A DNA stretch of 64,000 nucleotides from Pseudomonadota bacterium (GTDB lineage: Bacteria > Pseudomonadota > Alphaproteobacteria > Caulobacterales > Caulobacteraceae), in NCBI GenBank assembly GCA_963205005.1, contig CAUJHW010000070.1:1-64000 (forward strand). The letters are read 5' to 3'. Below the pieces are notes generated by a model. The model was not told the origin of the DNA. It worked only from the letters and a program-made list of their open reading frames with translations, and did not search any database. Of the stretch, positions 37,260 to 44,867 are shown one piece after another. The position numbers and the translations under genes are program-made. Every line of letters begins with the position of its first letter. The stretch's first letter is position 1.

Positions 37260-39216
37260 GTCCTCGCTCCTGCAGATGATCCAGCGCCGCCTCCTGGGCC
37301 GCCATCTCCTCGGCGACGCGATGGTAGATGCCGGCCGCCCGGGCGGCGGCCTTCTTGTCGTCGATGGCCGCGGCCGCCTCCTTGAAGAGCGGCAGGCTGG
37401 CGTTGCGGTCCTCGCCGAGCGCCTTGCGGCCCGTCCAGGGGTGCGGACGCCGCGGCGGCGCATCCAGGGGCGCCGCGGGTGGGGCCAGGAGGCGCGCCCG
37501 GCTTCGGAACGGCTCGCGCCGGTCGTACTGCACCTTGCGGGTGCGGAAGGGGCGCTGGCCGGCCACGAAGACCAGTTGCTCGTCGTCCGGCAGGGCCCGG
37601 ATCTCGCCGGGCTCCAGGAGCGGACGCTCCACCTCCGAACGTGACACCGAACTGCGGCCGGCGCCGAGGCCGGCCGGTCCGCTGCGGCTGGTCCGAAGCT
37701 CGGCCACCGTGCCGGTGAGCTTGGAGACCTTGTCCTGGGTCAGCGGGTCCAGGGCGGCGAAGGCGGTGTAGACGTGGCAGTTGTCGAGGATGGTGTTGTT
37801 GGGTCCGTAGGTCTCGACGATGTCGTTCAAGCTCTGCGCCACGAACATGGTCTTCAGCCCGTAGCCGCTCATCAGCCGCAGGCTCTTCTCGAAGAACTCC
37901 ACCCGGCCCAGCAGCGGGAACTCGTCCATGGCCATGAGCAGCCTGTGGCGCTTCGGCCGGCCGTGGGCGTCGCTCGTCTCATGGGCGGTGAGCGCCTGCG
38001 CGGCGGCGTAGAAGAGGAGTCGCACGAGCGGACGCAGCGCGGCCGCATCGGCCGGCGCCACCTGCACATAGAGGCTGACCGGCGCCTCCGCGCACATGAG
38101 GTCGCCCACCGCGAAGTCCGACGTCGAGAGCGCGCGCTCAATGTCCTCGCCTGCCAACCACTTCAGGTACGACCTTGCAGTCCCCTGCACGCTCGTGCGG
38201 AAGCGGTCGTGCATGGCCGCGTACCCCTTCACGGCCGTCCGGATAAAGGGATGGGTCTCGCCCTCGCCGTCAGCGCCGTGCCGGTGCAGGGTGCGCAGCA
38301 TCACCTCCGCCGCCTCGTCCAGGTCCGCCAGCAGCTCGCGCACCTTGAGCAGGGTCTTGTCGGGATCGGGCGCGGCGTAGAGGACGTGGAGGATCACCGC
38401 CTCCAGGATCTCCGACGCCGACTTGTCCCAGATCGCCTCTTCGTCGCGGACGCCGCCCGGGTCGGACAGGATCGCGACCAGGCGCTGCACCTGGGCGAGC
38501 TCGCCCGGTCCCGGCTGGATCTCCGCCAGGGGGTTCCATCGGGCGGATGCGGGAGATCGGGGGTTGAAGCGGAAGGCGTGGGAGAACCGGCCGCGCCAGC
38601 CCGCGGTGACCTGCCAGAGCTCGCCCTTCGGGTCGTGGACCATGGCGCTCTCCGGCCAGCTGAGCAGGCTAGGGACGACATGGCCCCTGCCCTTGCCGCT
38701 GCGCGTGCCGCCTGTGACCAGCGTAGGTCGGAGATCGGCGGTGATCAGCGTCCGGCCATGGAACGCGCCCAGCACGCAGCCGGCATCGGCCGCCAACCCG
38801 GCCCGTCGGGCGTCCGCCGGCGCGCCCCATCCCCGCCTCCGCCGCGGGCTCCGACCCGCGCCGTCGGCGACCACGCCCAGGCCCAAACCACCCGCGACGC
38901 CGAGCAGAAGAAGCGCGGTCGAGGCGCTGAAGACCCTCGGCGCCTCGCTCCGATGTTCCCGCTGCCAGAGGAGGACCCGCCAGGGCGGATAGAGCACGAG
39001 ATCTGGCGAAGCGCGTAATCCCGGTCCCAGGACCGGATGCCAGGCGAAGCTCCAGCCCACGAACTGCGTGGCGGCCTGCAGGCCGATCAAGAGACCGCTT
39101 GCAGCTCCGGCGATGCGAACACCCAACCCCAACCTGAAATCCCCACTCAGGAACCATGCTCTGGAAATAGAATGGGAGCAGAAAGACTGCCAGAAATCTC
39201 GCAAAATCGTCGACAA
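37246..39216 (-). CDS. traG: TraG, VirD4-like coupling protein
   Basis: A 656-residue type IV coupling protein that recruits the relaxase-DNA complex to the secretion channel. N-terminal membrane segments lie at about residues 32-55 and 98-118. Walker A GGTRSGKGRG is at about 169-178 (Lys 175), followed by SAMVHDPKGELW; Walker B is LLMAMDEFPLLGR, then KTMFVAQSLNDI. The first 30 residues are unusual and the start is a TTG, so the true start may be somewhat downstream. No relaxase gene precedes it, which is odd for this gene order. Confidence 0.92.
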   Translation of the reverse strand: MSTILRDFWQSFCSHSISRAWFLSGDFRLGLGVRIAGAASGLLIGLQAATQFVGWSFAWHPVLGPGLRASPDLVLYPPWRVLLWQREHRSEAPRVFSASTALLLLGVAGGLGLGVVADGAGRSPRRRRGWGAPADARRAGLAADAGCVLGAFHGRTLITADLRPTLVTGGTRSGKGRGHVVPSLLSWPESAMVHDPKGELWQVTAGWRGRFSHAFRFNPRSPASARWNPLAEIQPGPGELAQVQRLVAILSDPGGVRDEEAIWDKSASEILEAVILHVLYAAPDPDKTLLKVRELLADLDEAAEVMLRTLHRHGADGEGETHPFIRTAVKGYAAMHDRFRTSVQGTARSYLKWLAGEDIERALSTSDFAVGDLMCAEAPVSLYVQVAPADAAALRPLVRLLFYAAAQALTAHETSDAHGRPKRHRLLMAMDEFPLLGRVEFFEKSLRLMSGYGLKTMFVAQSLNDIVETYGPNNTILDNCHVYTAFAALDPLTQDKVSKLTGTVAELRTSRSGPAGLGAGRSSVSRSEVERPLLEPGEIRALPDDEQLVFVAGQRPFRTRKVQYDRREPFRSRARLLAPPAAPLDAPPRRPHPWTGRKALGEDRNASLPLFKEAAAAIDDKKAAARAAGIYHRVAEEMAAQEAALDHLQERGRGKS

Positions 39217-39469
39217 CTACTCACTCGGAATACACGCTTCCGGAAACGGCGGTAATTCTGCCGGTTCTATATTGGAATCCCGAATCACTCGACCTGTGGC
39301 ACGGCGACGAACCGCTCGTCACCGGATCATCAATTGATCGGGCGGCAGCCATCCTGCCGCGGCGCGGCAACATTTCCGGTGAGCGAGCGGCCTGGGCGCG
39401 ACATCGCTTGATCGCAAGCGGCGACCCGCCTACTCCACGCTAAGTCGCGTTCGTGGCGGGATTGCTTCT
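39217..39469. promoter_or_regulatory. Divergent region between traG and the XRE gene
   Basis: This AT-richer spacer should hold the promoters for the tra block (leftward) and the XRE gene (rightward). It contains ATCAATTGAT, a perfect 10-bp palindrome at 39329-39338, and CGCTTG-ATCG-CAAGCG, a perfect 6-bp inverted repeat at 39405-39420. The latter lies about 50 bases upstream of the XRE start. Either could be the XRE operator. No relaxase remnant is visible here. Confidence 0.4.
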
Positions 39470-39922
39470 ATGGTTGCGAAGAACCCGGATCGCTTCGGGC
39501 TCGCCGAGCTCGCGCCGTTGATCCTCAAGCCGCTCCGCAAGATGCGCAACGTCTCCACGCTGGAGATGGCGACGCGCATGGGGCTGTCGGAACGCGGCTA
39601 CCGCGACCTTGAGAACGGGACCACGAACCTGCTGCTGGAGCGCATCTTCGAGATCGCAGAAATCCTGCGACTGGATGCGCCCTCGATCGTCACGGCGTTC
39701 CTCCTGCGCCGTCCGGAGATCGCCCAAGACTTCGCTCAGAACAAGCTCATGCTGGCGCAAACCAGCGCCGTCGACGAACTCGACGACGCAACCAGATCGG
39801 CCGTGGCGGCCGTCGACACGCTGACGGCGCTGGATGCGCATATTCAGTTCTACAAGCAGCTCGCGGAGTACGGCCGCGCGCAGCTGCGGGCGGCGGAGGG
39901 TCGGCGCAATGGCGGTTCGTGA
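39470..39922 (+). CDS. XRE-family HTH regulator (element control)
   Basis: A 150-residue protein with an N-terminal XRE helix-turn-helix at about residues 20-75: TLEMATRMGLSERGYRDLEN and NLLLERIFEIAEILRLDAPS. The C-terminal half is helical with a predicted coiled-coil (ALDAHIQFYKQLAEYGRAQL), probably for dimerisation. It diverges from traG, so control of the transfer genes is the simplest reading. It converges with the metallopeptidase gene at 39972. Confidence 0.85.
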   Translation: MVAKNPDRFGLAELAPLILKPLRKMRNVSTLEMATRMGLSERGYRDLENGTTNLLLERIFEIAEILRLDAPSIVTAFLLRRPEIAQDFAQNKLMLAQTSAVDELDDATRSAVAAVDTLTALDAHIQFYKQLAEYGRAQLRAAEGRRNGGS

Positions 39923-39971
39923 CTCATTGCCAACCTTCGGAAGGTCGGCTTCGTTGTCATACGCTTCGGGC

Positions 39972-40838
39972 TCACCTTCGGCGCTTGGACCTGCCCGGCC
40001 ACGGGAGTTCGCCGTCCAGCTCGCGTAGCCCGTAAGTCTCTTCTTCCCACTGCTTCCGCTCAGGCCGCGGAGGCGGAAGATCTTCGTCCTCGAACCAGAG
40101 CAACGTTAACGTCTGATCCCATGCGCCTAGGTGACGGGCGTCCTCGAAAAGCGATCCGTCACGCTCCCAATCCTCAAACCATTGATCGGGCTCAGCCGGC
40201 TCTGGTCCGGAGGGGATTGCGCCGCTTCGCACGCGGGCACTCAGGGAATCGGGTGGCAAGTCCATGCCGGGTCGCACCCAGGCCTTAGCGCTACGCATGG
40301 ATGCGGATCGCGCTGTGTAGCGAACCCTGCCGCCCTCAGAGAGCACGAAGGCGCACAGTTCTCGCGAGAAGGTGGCAAAGCGTGAGCCGGTCGACATCAA
40401 TGAGGCGTCGAACTCATCAGCAAGATCACCGATGGCGGCGAAACCCATATCGGCGGCATCGACACGCGGCTTGAACAGCTTGTAGGGCAGCAGAAGCTCG
40501 GCGGCGAACACGTCGCAGGCGATCTCCCCGGGTGGCCTCCGGGAGAAGCTCCAACTCGGCGCCGAATGGTCTGCAGCAATACCAAGAACTTCGTGTGCCA
40601 CTTCGTGGCAGACGCTGAAGCGCTGGCGACGCCCGTTATGGGTGCAGTTGACGCAGATGCGGTACTTGCCAGTCGGCGTACGAAATGACCAAGCGTCTTC
40701 GTGCTCTTGAAGGACCTCCCGCTTCACCACCCCGCCGACCTGAGCCGCATAGGCGTCAACTGACACCGGAAGCGCCAAGGGCCCACATTTCCCGATAAAC
40801 TCGCGGGCCTTCATCGCGACGGCGAGTTCATCCATCAT
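39972..40838 (-). CDS. ImmA/IrrE-type metallopeptidase (CapP-like)
   Basis: A 288-residue COG2856 zinc peptidase. The active site is HEVAH at residues 78-82 in VCHEVAHEVLGIA, with downstream FAAELLLPYKLFK supplying the third-ligand region. Three Cys (62, 65 and 77) sit just before the HExxH and could form a cysteine switch, a feature reported for CapP. Its start overlaps the end of the HTH gene by 11 bases. Such peptidases cleave a partner repressor after DNA damage or ssDNA sensing: CapP/CapH for CBASS, ImmA/ImmR for ICEBs1. The divergent CBASS operon makes the CapP role the better guess. Confidence 0.8.
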   Translation of the reverse strand: MMDELAVAMKAREFIGKCGPLALPVSVDAYAAQVGGVVKREVLQEHEDAWSFRTPTGKYRICVNCTHNGRRQRFSVCHEVAHEVLGIAADHSAPSWSFSRRPPGEIACDVFAAELLLPYKLFKPRVDAADMGFAAIGDLADEFDASLMSTGSRFATFSRELCAFVLSEGGRVRYTARSASMRSAKAWVRPGMDLPPDSLSARVRSGAIPSGPEPAEPDQWFEDWERDGSLFEDARHLGAWDQTLTLLWFEDEDLPPPRPERKQWEEETYGLRELDGELPWPGRSKRRR

Positions 40839-41208
40839 CCTCCTCCGCCATGATGCGCCTGATGCGGGCCAGGGAGGTTGCGTAGTCCGGCCGCGCGCCC
40901 CGGTTCACCACCGTCGTCAGCATGTGGAACTCGGGGAATGAAATCCTACGGTCGGACCAGGCGAACTCGGCGAGATCGGGATCGATGTTCGGGTGGCTCG
41001 CCAAGAACCGCAAGATCGCCTGCTCCCGCTCCGCTGGCGCGAGGGCATTCACCAGCTTGTTCACGACCTCCCCCGAAGGCGATTCTTTCGCGCCGGTTTC
41101 CAGGCGGTAGATGTACGCGTGATCGACTTCGCTGCGCTGCGCCAACTCCCGCAAGCTTAGATCGCCTCTCAGCGCCTTGAGCCAAACCCCTAACGCAGAG
41201 GTCGGCAT
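40828..41208 (-). CDS. XRE-type repressor paired with the peptidase (CapH-like)
   Basis: A 126-residue protein. The N-terminal HTH spans about residues 5-60 (LSLRELAQRSEVDHAYIYRLE); the C-terminal part ends RIRRIMAEEDDG. It is coupled to the HExxH peptidase gene by overlap and is divergent from the CD-NTase gene. In CapH/CapP pairs the HTH protein represses the defence operon and is cut by the peptidase on activation. Two related inverted repeats in the 185-bp spacer (41247-41264 and 41315-41332) are the likely binding sites. An alternative role in control of the conjugative element cannot be excluded. Confidence 0.8.
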   Translation of the reverse strand: MPTSALGVWLKALRGDLSLRELAQRSEVDHAYIYRLETGAKESPSGEVVNKLVNALAPAEREQAILRFLASHPNIDPDLAEFAWSDRRISFPEFHMLTTVVNRGARPDYATSLARIRRIMAEEDDG

Positions 41209-41246
41209 CCGCTCACCTTGACACTAGCCATGAAACCCCCAATATT

Positions 41247-41264
41247 GTTGTCTAGCCAGACAAC
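41247..41264. promoter_or_regulatory. Operator 1 of the CBASS divergent spacer
   Basis: GTTGTCTAGCCAGACAAC has perfect 7-bp arms (GTTGTCT/AGACAAC) around a 4-base spacer. It lies 38 bases from the HTH gene start, placing it over that gene's promoter region. The same GTTGTCT half-site recurs 68 bases to the right in operator 2. Repetition of one motif on both sides of a divergent promoter region is typical for an autoregulated repressor that also silences the neighbouring operon. Confidence 0.7.
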
Positions 41265-41265
41265 A

Positions 41266-41303
41266 CGCCCTGATCTGCTGACCGGCTGAGCAGGGCGTTT
41301 TTT
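41266..41303 (+). terminator. Intrinsic-terminator-like hairpin between the two operators
   Basis: CGCCCTG (41266-41272) and CAGGGCG (41291-41297) form a perfect 7-bp GC-rich stem. It is followed directly by TTTTTT (41298-41303) on the plus strand, the hallmark of a rho-independent terminator. It points toward the CD-NTase gene, 90 bases upstream of its start. It could insulate the defence operon from read-through, or act as an attenuator if the promoter lies near operator 1. Confidence 0.6.
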
Positions 41304-41314
41304 GAAGCCCTGGT

Positions 41315-41332
41315 GTTGTCTGGCCGGACAGC
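41315..41332. promoter_or_regulatory. Operator 2 of the CBASS divergent spacer
   Basis: GTTGTCTGGCCGGACAGC shares the GTTGTCT arm and the spacer geometry of operator 1. Its second arm is GGACAGC, five of seven matching. It lies about 60 bases upstream of the CD-NTase start codon, after the terminator-like hairpin, where it would cover the promoter of the CBASS operon. A weaker match suggests lower affinity than operator 1. Confidence 0.65.
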
Positions 41333-41393
41333 AAGGTGCCATTCGGCAGGGCGGAACGCAAGCGCCGCGACAGCGGAGAAGAGAGAACTGTTC

Positions 41394-42632
41394 ATGGACT
41401 GGCGCCCGCCGACCAACGATCCCTTCGCTGATCCGCTCGACGCGATGCTGGCCGAGATCGCGATCAACATCCAGCTGCCGCCCGGCCTACACGCCAAGGC
41501 CGTTGGCCGTTATGAAGCGGTCCGCACCTACATCGAACGGCCTGGCAGCCCGCTGCACGGACGCGTGGCCTGCTTCTACCCGCAGGGCTCGATGCGCATC
41601 GATGCGACCATCTCTACGCGTGGCACAGACGACGAATACGACATCGACATCGTAGCCGAGATCACCGGCCCCGATGACGGGCCAGAGGCGCTGCTCGACG
41701 ACCTCGAGGCGGCACTCGCCGGCTATCCCGTCAGCAAGATCGTGCGTCAGACCCGTTGCGTCACCCTCTACTATGCGGACGGCATGCACCTCGACGTGAC
41801 ACCGGCGCGTCGTACCGGGCTCAAGGAAAAGGAAGGCGTGATCGCCCACGCTAAGAAAGAGGCTGGTGCCCCGCCGGGGCGCTATGTCCCGATGAACGCT
41901 TACGCGTTCGGCGACTGGTACACGGCTCGCACCCCGACCGAAGAGCGTTTTGCCAAGGCGCTGAATGAGCGCCTCTATGCCCAGGCCGGCATCGCCTTCG
42001 CGGACGCTGATGTCCACGAGGTTCCCGACCAGACGCCGCTCATCATCAAGAGTGTGACGACGGTGGCCCTGCAGCTGCTCAAGCGCCATCGGAACATCGC
42101 TTATGCCGACGAGACCGGCCGCGTCCCGCCCTCGATCCTGCTGTCCTGCCACGCGGGCCATGCGGCCCAGCCGGGCATGGGCCTCGCGGACATGGTCATC
42201 CGTCAGGCACGCTGGACGGCGCGGGCGATCGACGAGGCGGCGCGGCAGGGCCGCTTGCTGTCGGTGCCGAACCCCGAGTTTTCCGCCGAGCTGTTCACCG
42301 ACCGCTGGCCCGAAAACCAAACCCAGCAACAGGGCTATGCGCGGCACCTGCACACCCTCGCTAACGGGCTGGAGGCCGCCCAGCGGGGGAATGTGCAACT
42401 GGAAGACCTTCAGGCGTGGCTGCGGGTCCAGTTCGGCGAGCGGGTCGTGACCCGATCGGTCAAGGCGTTCAACGACCGGCTGGGGCGCCAGGTAAAGGCC
42501 GGCCAGCACGGCTATACCCCCAAGGGCGGCTTGTTCACCCCGGCGGCGCCGGCGATCATCGGCTCGCTGTCGAGCCTGGCGCCGGTTGCGGCCCGGGCGC
42601 ACACCAACATGGGCGAGCGCCGCTTCTCGTGA
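41394..42632 (+). CDS. CD-NTase (cGAS/DncV-like nucleotidyltransferase), CBASS
   Basis: A 412-residue cyclic-oligonucleotide synthase that would make the second messenger of a CBASS anti-phage system on infection. The nucleotidyltransferase core shows GS at residues 65-66 (YPQGSMRID), the metal-binding pair Asp 83/Asp 85 (EYDIDIV) and the third Asp 134 (MHLDVTPAR). The C-terminus ends GERRFS, a short exposed tail of the kind used for E2-mediated conjugation, though the last residue is Ser rather than Gly or Ala. ATG 41394 is preceded by GGAGAAGAGAG; a GTG 81 bases upstream overlaps operator 2 and is rejected. Clade and nucleotide product cannot be told from reading. Confidence 0.9.
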   Translation: MDWRPPTNDPFADPLDAMLAEIAINIQLPPGLHAKAVGRYEAVRTYIERPGSPLHGRVACFYPQGSMRIDATISTRGTDDEYDIDIVAEITGPDDGPEALLDDLEAALAGYPVSKIVRQTRCVTLYYADGMHLDVTPARRTGLKEKEGVIAHAKKEAGAPPGRYVPMNAYAFGDWYTARTPTEERFAKALNERLYAQAGIAFADADVHEVPDQTPLIIKSVTTVALQLLKRHRNIAYADETGRVPPSILLSCHAGHAAQPGMGLADMVIRQARWTARAIDEAARQGRLLSVPNPEFSAELFTDRWPENQTQQQGYARHLHTLANGLEAAQRGNVQLEDLQAWLRVQFGERVVTRSVKAFNDRLGRQVKAGQHGYTPKGGLFTPAAPAIIGSLSSLAPVAARAHTNMGERRFS

Positions 42633-43072
42633 GTCTCTCGATCGACACCCAGATCGAGGCGATGTCGGCGTTGTGGCCTGCATTCAAGCTTGTCCGCCGC
42701 GAAGGACCGGCGGCGCTGTGGCAGGGGACGGTCCGGCCGCTTCTGCAGACCTATTGGGTCAGCGTCTTCTATCGCGCGCCCCTTATGGTTGAGCGGTACA
42801 GCGTTCGGGTCGTGCAGCCCCAAGTCGAGATCCTACGGCCGGCCTTGCGGCCGCGCCGCGGCGATGCCGAAGGCATGCTCCCCCACGTTTACTACGGGCC
42901 AGACGGCGAGGTGACGCTGTGCATGCTCGATCCGGACTCGAATGAATGGTCTCCGTCCGACCTCCTCGCCGAGACGACCGTGCCTTGGATCACCGACTGG
43001 CTGGTCGCCTACGAGGGCTGGCGCGCCACGGGTGAATGGACCGGCACCGGCCGGCATGTGGAGCGCGCCTGA
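42629..43072 (+). CDS. Stand-alone E2-like protein of type II-short CBASS
   Basis: A 147-residue protein with a ubiquitin-E2-like reading: [11 protein letters not shown]-type strands (here [10 protein letters not shown]), [22 protein letters not shown] and then [20 protein letters not shown] and [16 protein letters not shown]. The candidate catalytic Cys is residue 98 in VTLCMLDP; the WSPS...TVPW...WL..YE.W..TG.W.G pattern is shared with the E2 domain of CBASS Cap2. No E1 or JAB domain or gene is present, which defines the short type II layout. It would activate the CD-NTase by bonding to its C-terminal tail. The GTG start overlaps the CD-NTase stop by four bases. Confidence 0.82.
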   Translation: MSLSIDTQIEAMSALWPAFKLVRREGPAALWQGTVRPLLQTYWVSVFYRAPLMVERYSVRVVQPQVEILRPALRPRRGDAEGMLPHVYYGPDGEVTLCMLDPDSNEWSPSDLLAETTVPWITDWLVAYEGWRATGEWTGTGRHVERA

Positions 43073-44202
43073 TGGCCAAGACGAGCATCCCGCAGAAAAC
43101 CCAGTCAGCGCTGTGGGCGCGGGCCGGCGGGCGCTGCCAGTACCGAGGGTGCAACGAGGACCTAGTTGGCGACCTGATCTCCGGTTGCGAAGACGCGACC
43201 TTCGGCTTCATCGCCCACATCGTCGGCGACAGCGTCGAGGGCCCGCGGGGCGACGCTGTGCGCTCGCCGCAGCTGGCCCGGTCGCTCGAGAACCTCATGC
43301 TGATGTGCGCCACCCACCACAAGCTCATCGACGTGGTGGATGTGGATGGTCATCCCGAGCCCGTGCTCCTGGCGATGAAGGCCGAGCAGGAGAGCCGGAT
43401 TCGCGTTGTGACGGCGATCGACGAGGACCGCGCCTCGCACGTCATCCGCTTCGGGGCCAACATCGGCGAGAACGAAGCCCTGGTCTCGACCAAGGCCATC
43501 TTCGCGGCTATGCCGCCCCACCACCACCCCGCCAGCGGTCAGACAATCGATCTGGAGCTCGTCGGGTGCACCTACAAGGACGACGAGCCAGCCTATTGGA
43601 TCTTCCAGCGCGACAACCTTCGCCGGCAGTTCGAAGCCAAGGTCCGCGGGAGGGTCGAGCGGCAGGAGGTGCGCCATCTCAGCGTTTTCGCGCTAGCGCC
43701 GCAGCCCCTGTTGATCGAACTCGGCCGTCTGCTCTGCGACATTGTGCCGGCCACGGTGCGCCAGCGCCACCGGGAGCCAGCGACCTGGGCCTGGCAGGCC
43801 GATCAGCCTTCCATCAATTTCAGCGTATCGGAACCGACGTCGGGATGTGGCCGCCCTGTAGCTCTGAAGCTAGGCATCAGCGCGACGGTCACGGACGAGC
43901 GCCTCACCAAGATCCTAGGTGCCGACGCCGCCATCTGGTCGGTGACTGTGGATGAACCCCACAATGACATTCTGCGTCGGCCGGAAGACCAAACGGCGTT
44001 TCGAACACTGATGCGGTCGCTATTCGACCGCATCAAGGCTGACCATGGCGAAGAAGCCATTCTCCACGTCTTTCCCGCCATGCCCGCTTCGCTGGCGGTG
44101 GAGCTTGGCCGCGTTTGGATGCCTAAGGCGGATCTGCCGATGATTATTTACGACAACGGACGGGCCGGGTTTGTGCAGACAATCACGATCGGAGCAGAGT
44201 GA
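43072..44202 (+). CDS. HNH-SAVED effector nuclease (Cap5-like)
   Basis: A 376-residue CBASS effector. The N-terminal HNH domain has CQYRGC (Cys 22, Cys 27), FIAHIVG (His 49) and [17 protein letters not shown] (Asn 74, Cys 79, His 82/83). From about residue 150 the C-terminal SAVED domain reads as the cyclic-oligonucleotide sensor, with [20 protein letters not shown] and [20 protein letters not shown], the SAVED pattern. On messenger binding it would oligomerise and degrade DNA, killing the infected cell. Its start overlaps the stop of the E2 gene (TGATG), so all three proteins are made from one coupled mRNA. Confidence 0.92.
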   Translation: MAKTSIPQKTQSALWARAGGRCQYRGCNEDLVGDLISGCEDATFGFIAHIVGDSVEGPRGDAVRSPQLARSLENLMLMCATHHKLIDVVDVDGHPEPVLLAMKAEQESRIRVVTAIDEDRASHVIRFGANIGENEALVSTKAIFAAMPPHHHPASGQTIDLELVGCTYKDDEPAYWIFQRDNLRRQFEAKVRGRVERQEVRHLSVFALAPQPLLIELGRLLCDIVPATVRQRHREPATWAWQADQPSINFSVSEPTSGCGRPVALKLGISATVTDERLTKILGADAAIWSVTVDEPHNDILRRPEDQTAFRTLMRSLFDRIKADHGEEAILHVFPAMPASLAVELGRVWMPKADLPMIIYDNGRAGFVQTITIGAE

Positions 44203-44285
44203 GCGTCTTGTTTCCGCAAGGATCTCAGGCACCGCCACTCGGACGTCGGTAGCATGCCATTTTCAGAAGAGTTGAGGAGACGATC

Positions 44286-44546
44286 ATGGCCGACAAAAAG
44301 CCGCCGCCCCTACCTCGCTTCACCTTGGAAAAGAACACCAAGGGCGGAGGCTGGGACCTCAAACGTGAGGGCGCTGATCGAGCAACTAAGCATTTCGAGA
44401 AGAAGTCGGAGGCTACCGCGGGCGGGGCATTATCCAGAGCATTGCCCGGCGGCGTCGGTACGGTTCGCATCCGCAAGGAGGACGGGAAGGTTCAGGAGGA
44501 ACGCACGTTTCCCAGGAGCCGAGATCCGGACGACACGCCCGGCTGA
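44286..44546 (+). CDS. Small DUF2188-like protein, CBASS-associated
   Basis: An 86-residue soluble protein: PRFTLEKNTKGGGWDLKREG and KHFEKKSEATAGGALSRAL, then GTVRIRKEDGKVQEERTFPR. The WxLKxEG...A...F.TKxEA...A...L...G...V.I...DG..Q.ERT.P pattern is that of DUF2188, small proteins of unknown function. It follows the HNH-SAVED gene by 83 bases on the same strand with GGAG about 10 bases before its start, so it may belong to the defence operon or be independent cargo. Confidence 0.8.
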   Translation: MADKKPPPLPRFTLEKNTKGGGWDLKREGADRATKHFEKKSEATAGGALSRALPGGVGTVRIRKEDGKVQEERTFPRSRDPDDTPG

Positions 44547-44643
44547 ACTTCCACGTTCAGGCGAATGTCGCCTTTCCGGACGAACACCAAGGTCCGCTAG
44601 TGGCGCGCAGCGGCCATAGCGAACTTCCTCGTGGCAAGGTCGC

Positions 44644-44775
44644 CTACCCGACGAGCCCCAGCGCCCATTGCAGTGCTACCGCCGCGCCGGCCAGGCCGGC
44701 GATGGCGCAGCCGAAACACGCGGCGCTTTCCGCCAGCGTCTTGGGTTTCGACGTAACAAGCCAATGGACTGACAT
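44644..44775 (-). CDS. Small single-span membrane protein (43 residues)
   Basis: A short reading frame supported by GGGAGG 9 bases before its ATG on the minus strand. The product starts MSVHWLVTSKPKTLAESAAC and continues as a hydrophobic helix rich in Ala, Gly and Leu (about residues 18-43), so it would be a one-pass membrane protein. It is convergent with the DUF2188-like gene. There is no family assignment. It could be a small toxin-like or accessory membrane protein, or chance. Confidence 0.4.
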   Translation of the reverse strand: MSVHWLVTSKPKTLAESAACFGCAIAGLAGAAVALQWALGLVG

Positions 44776-44867
44776 CAGATCGATCCTCCCACGGGGCCGC
44801 TCTCGAGGGCGGCCGCTCGCGGGAGGCAGGATGCCTCGCCCGGATGCGGTTGACCAGTAGGCCGGCG

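Larger units (their letters stand above)
24871..39216 (-). mobile_element. ICE-type conjugation module (Tra/Trb type IV secretion)
   Basis: One minus-strand block carries traG, a CopG-like gene, trbB, C, D, E, J, L, F, G and I, a TraF-like peptidase, a lytic transglycosylase and two HTH genes, in the order standard for alphaproteobacterial integrative conjugative elements. Almost all junctions overlap or are a few bases apart. A vapBC pair is inserted between trbB and trbC. The mating-pair apparatus looks complete, but no relaxase, integrase or attachment site lies in the window. Either those genes are elsewhere or the element is a remnant that can no longer move itself. Confidence 0.85.

Noticed and set aside
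39972-41208. Reading the HTH/peptidase pair as the ICEBs1-like ImmR/ImmA switch of the element
   Set aside because: Possible, but the pair diverges from the CBASS operon with matched operators between, while a different XRE gene faces traG; the CBASS role fits the layout better.
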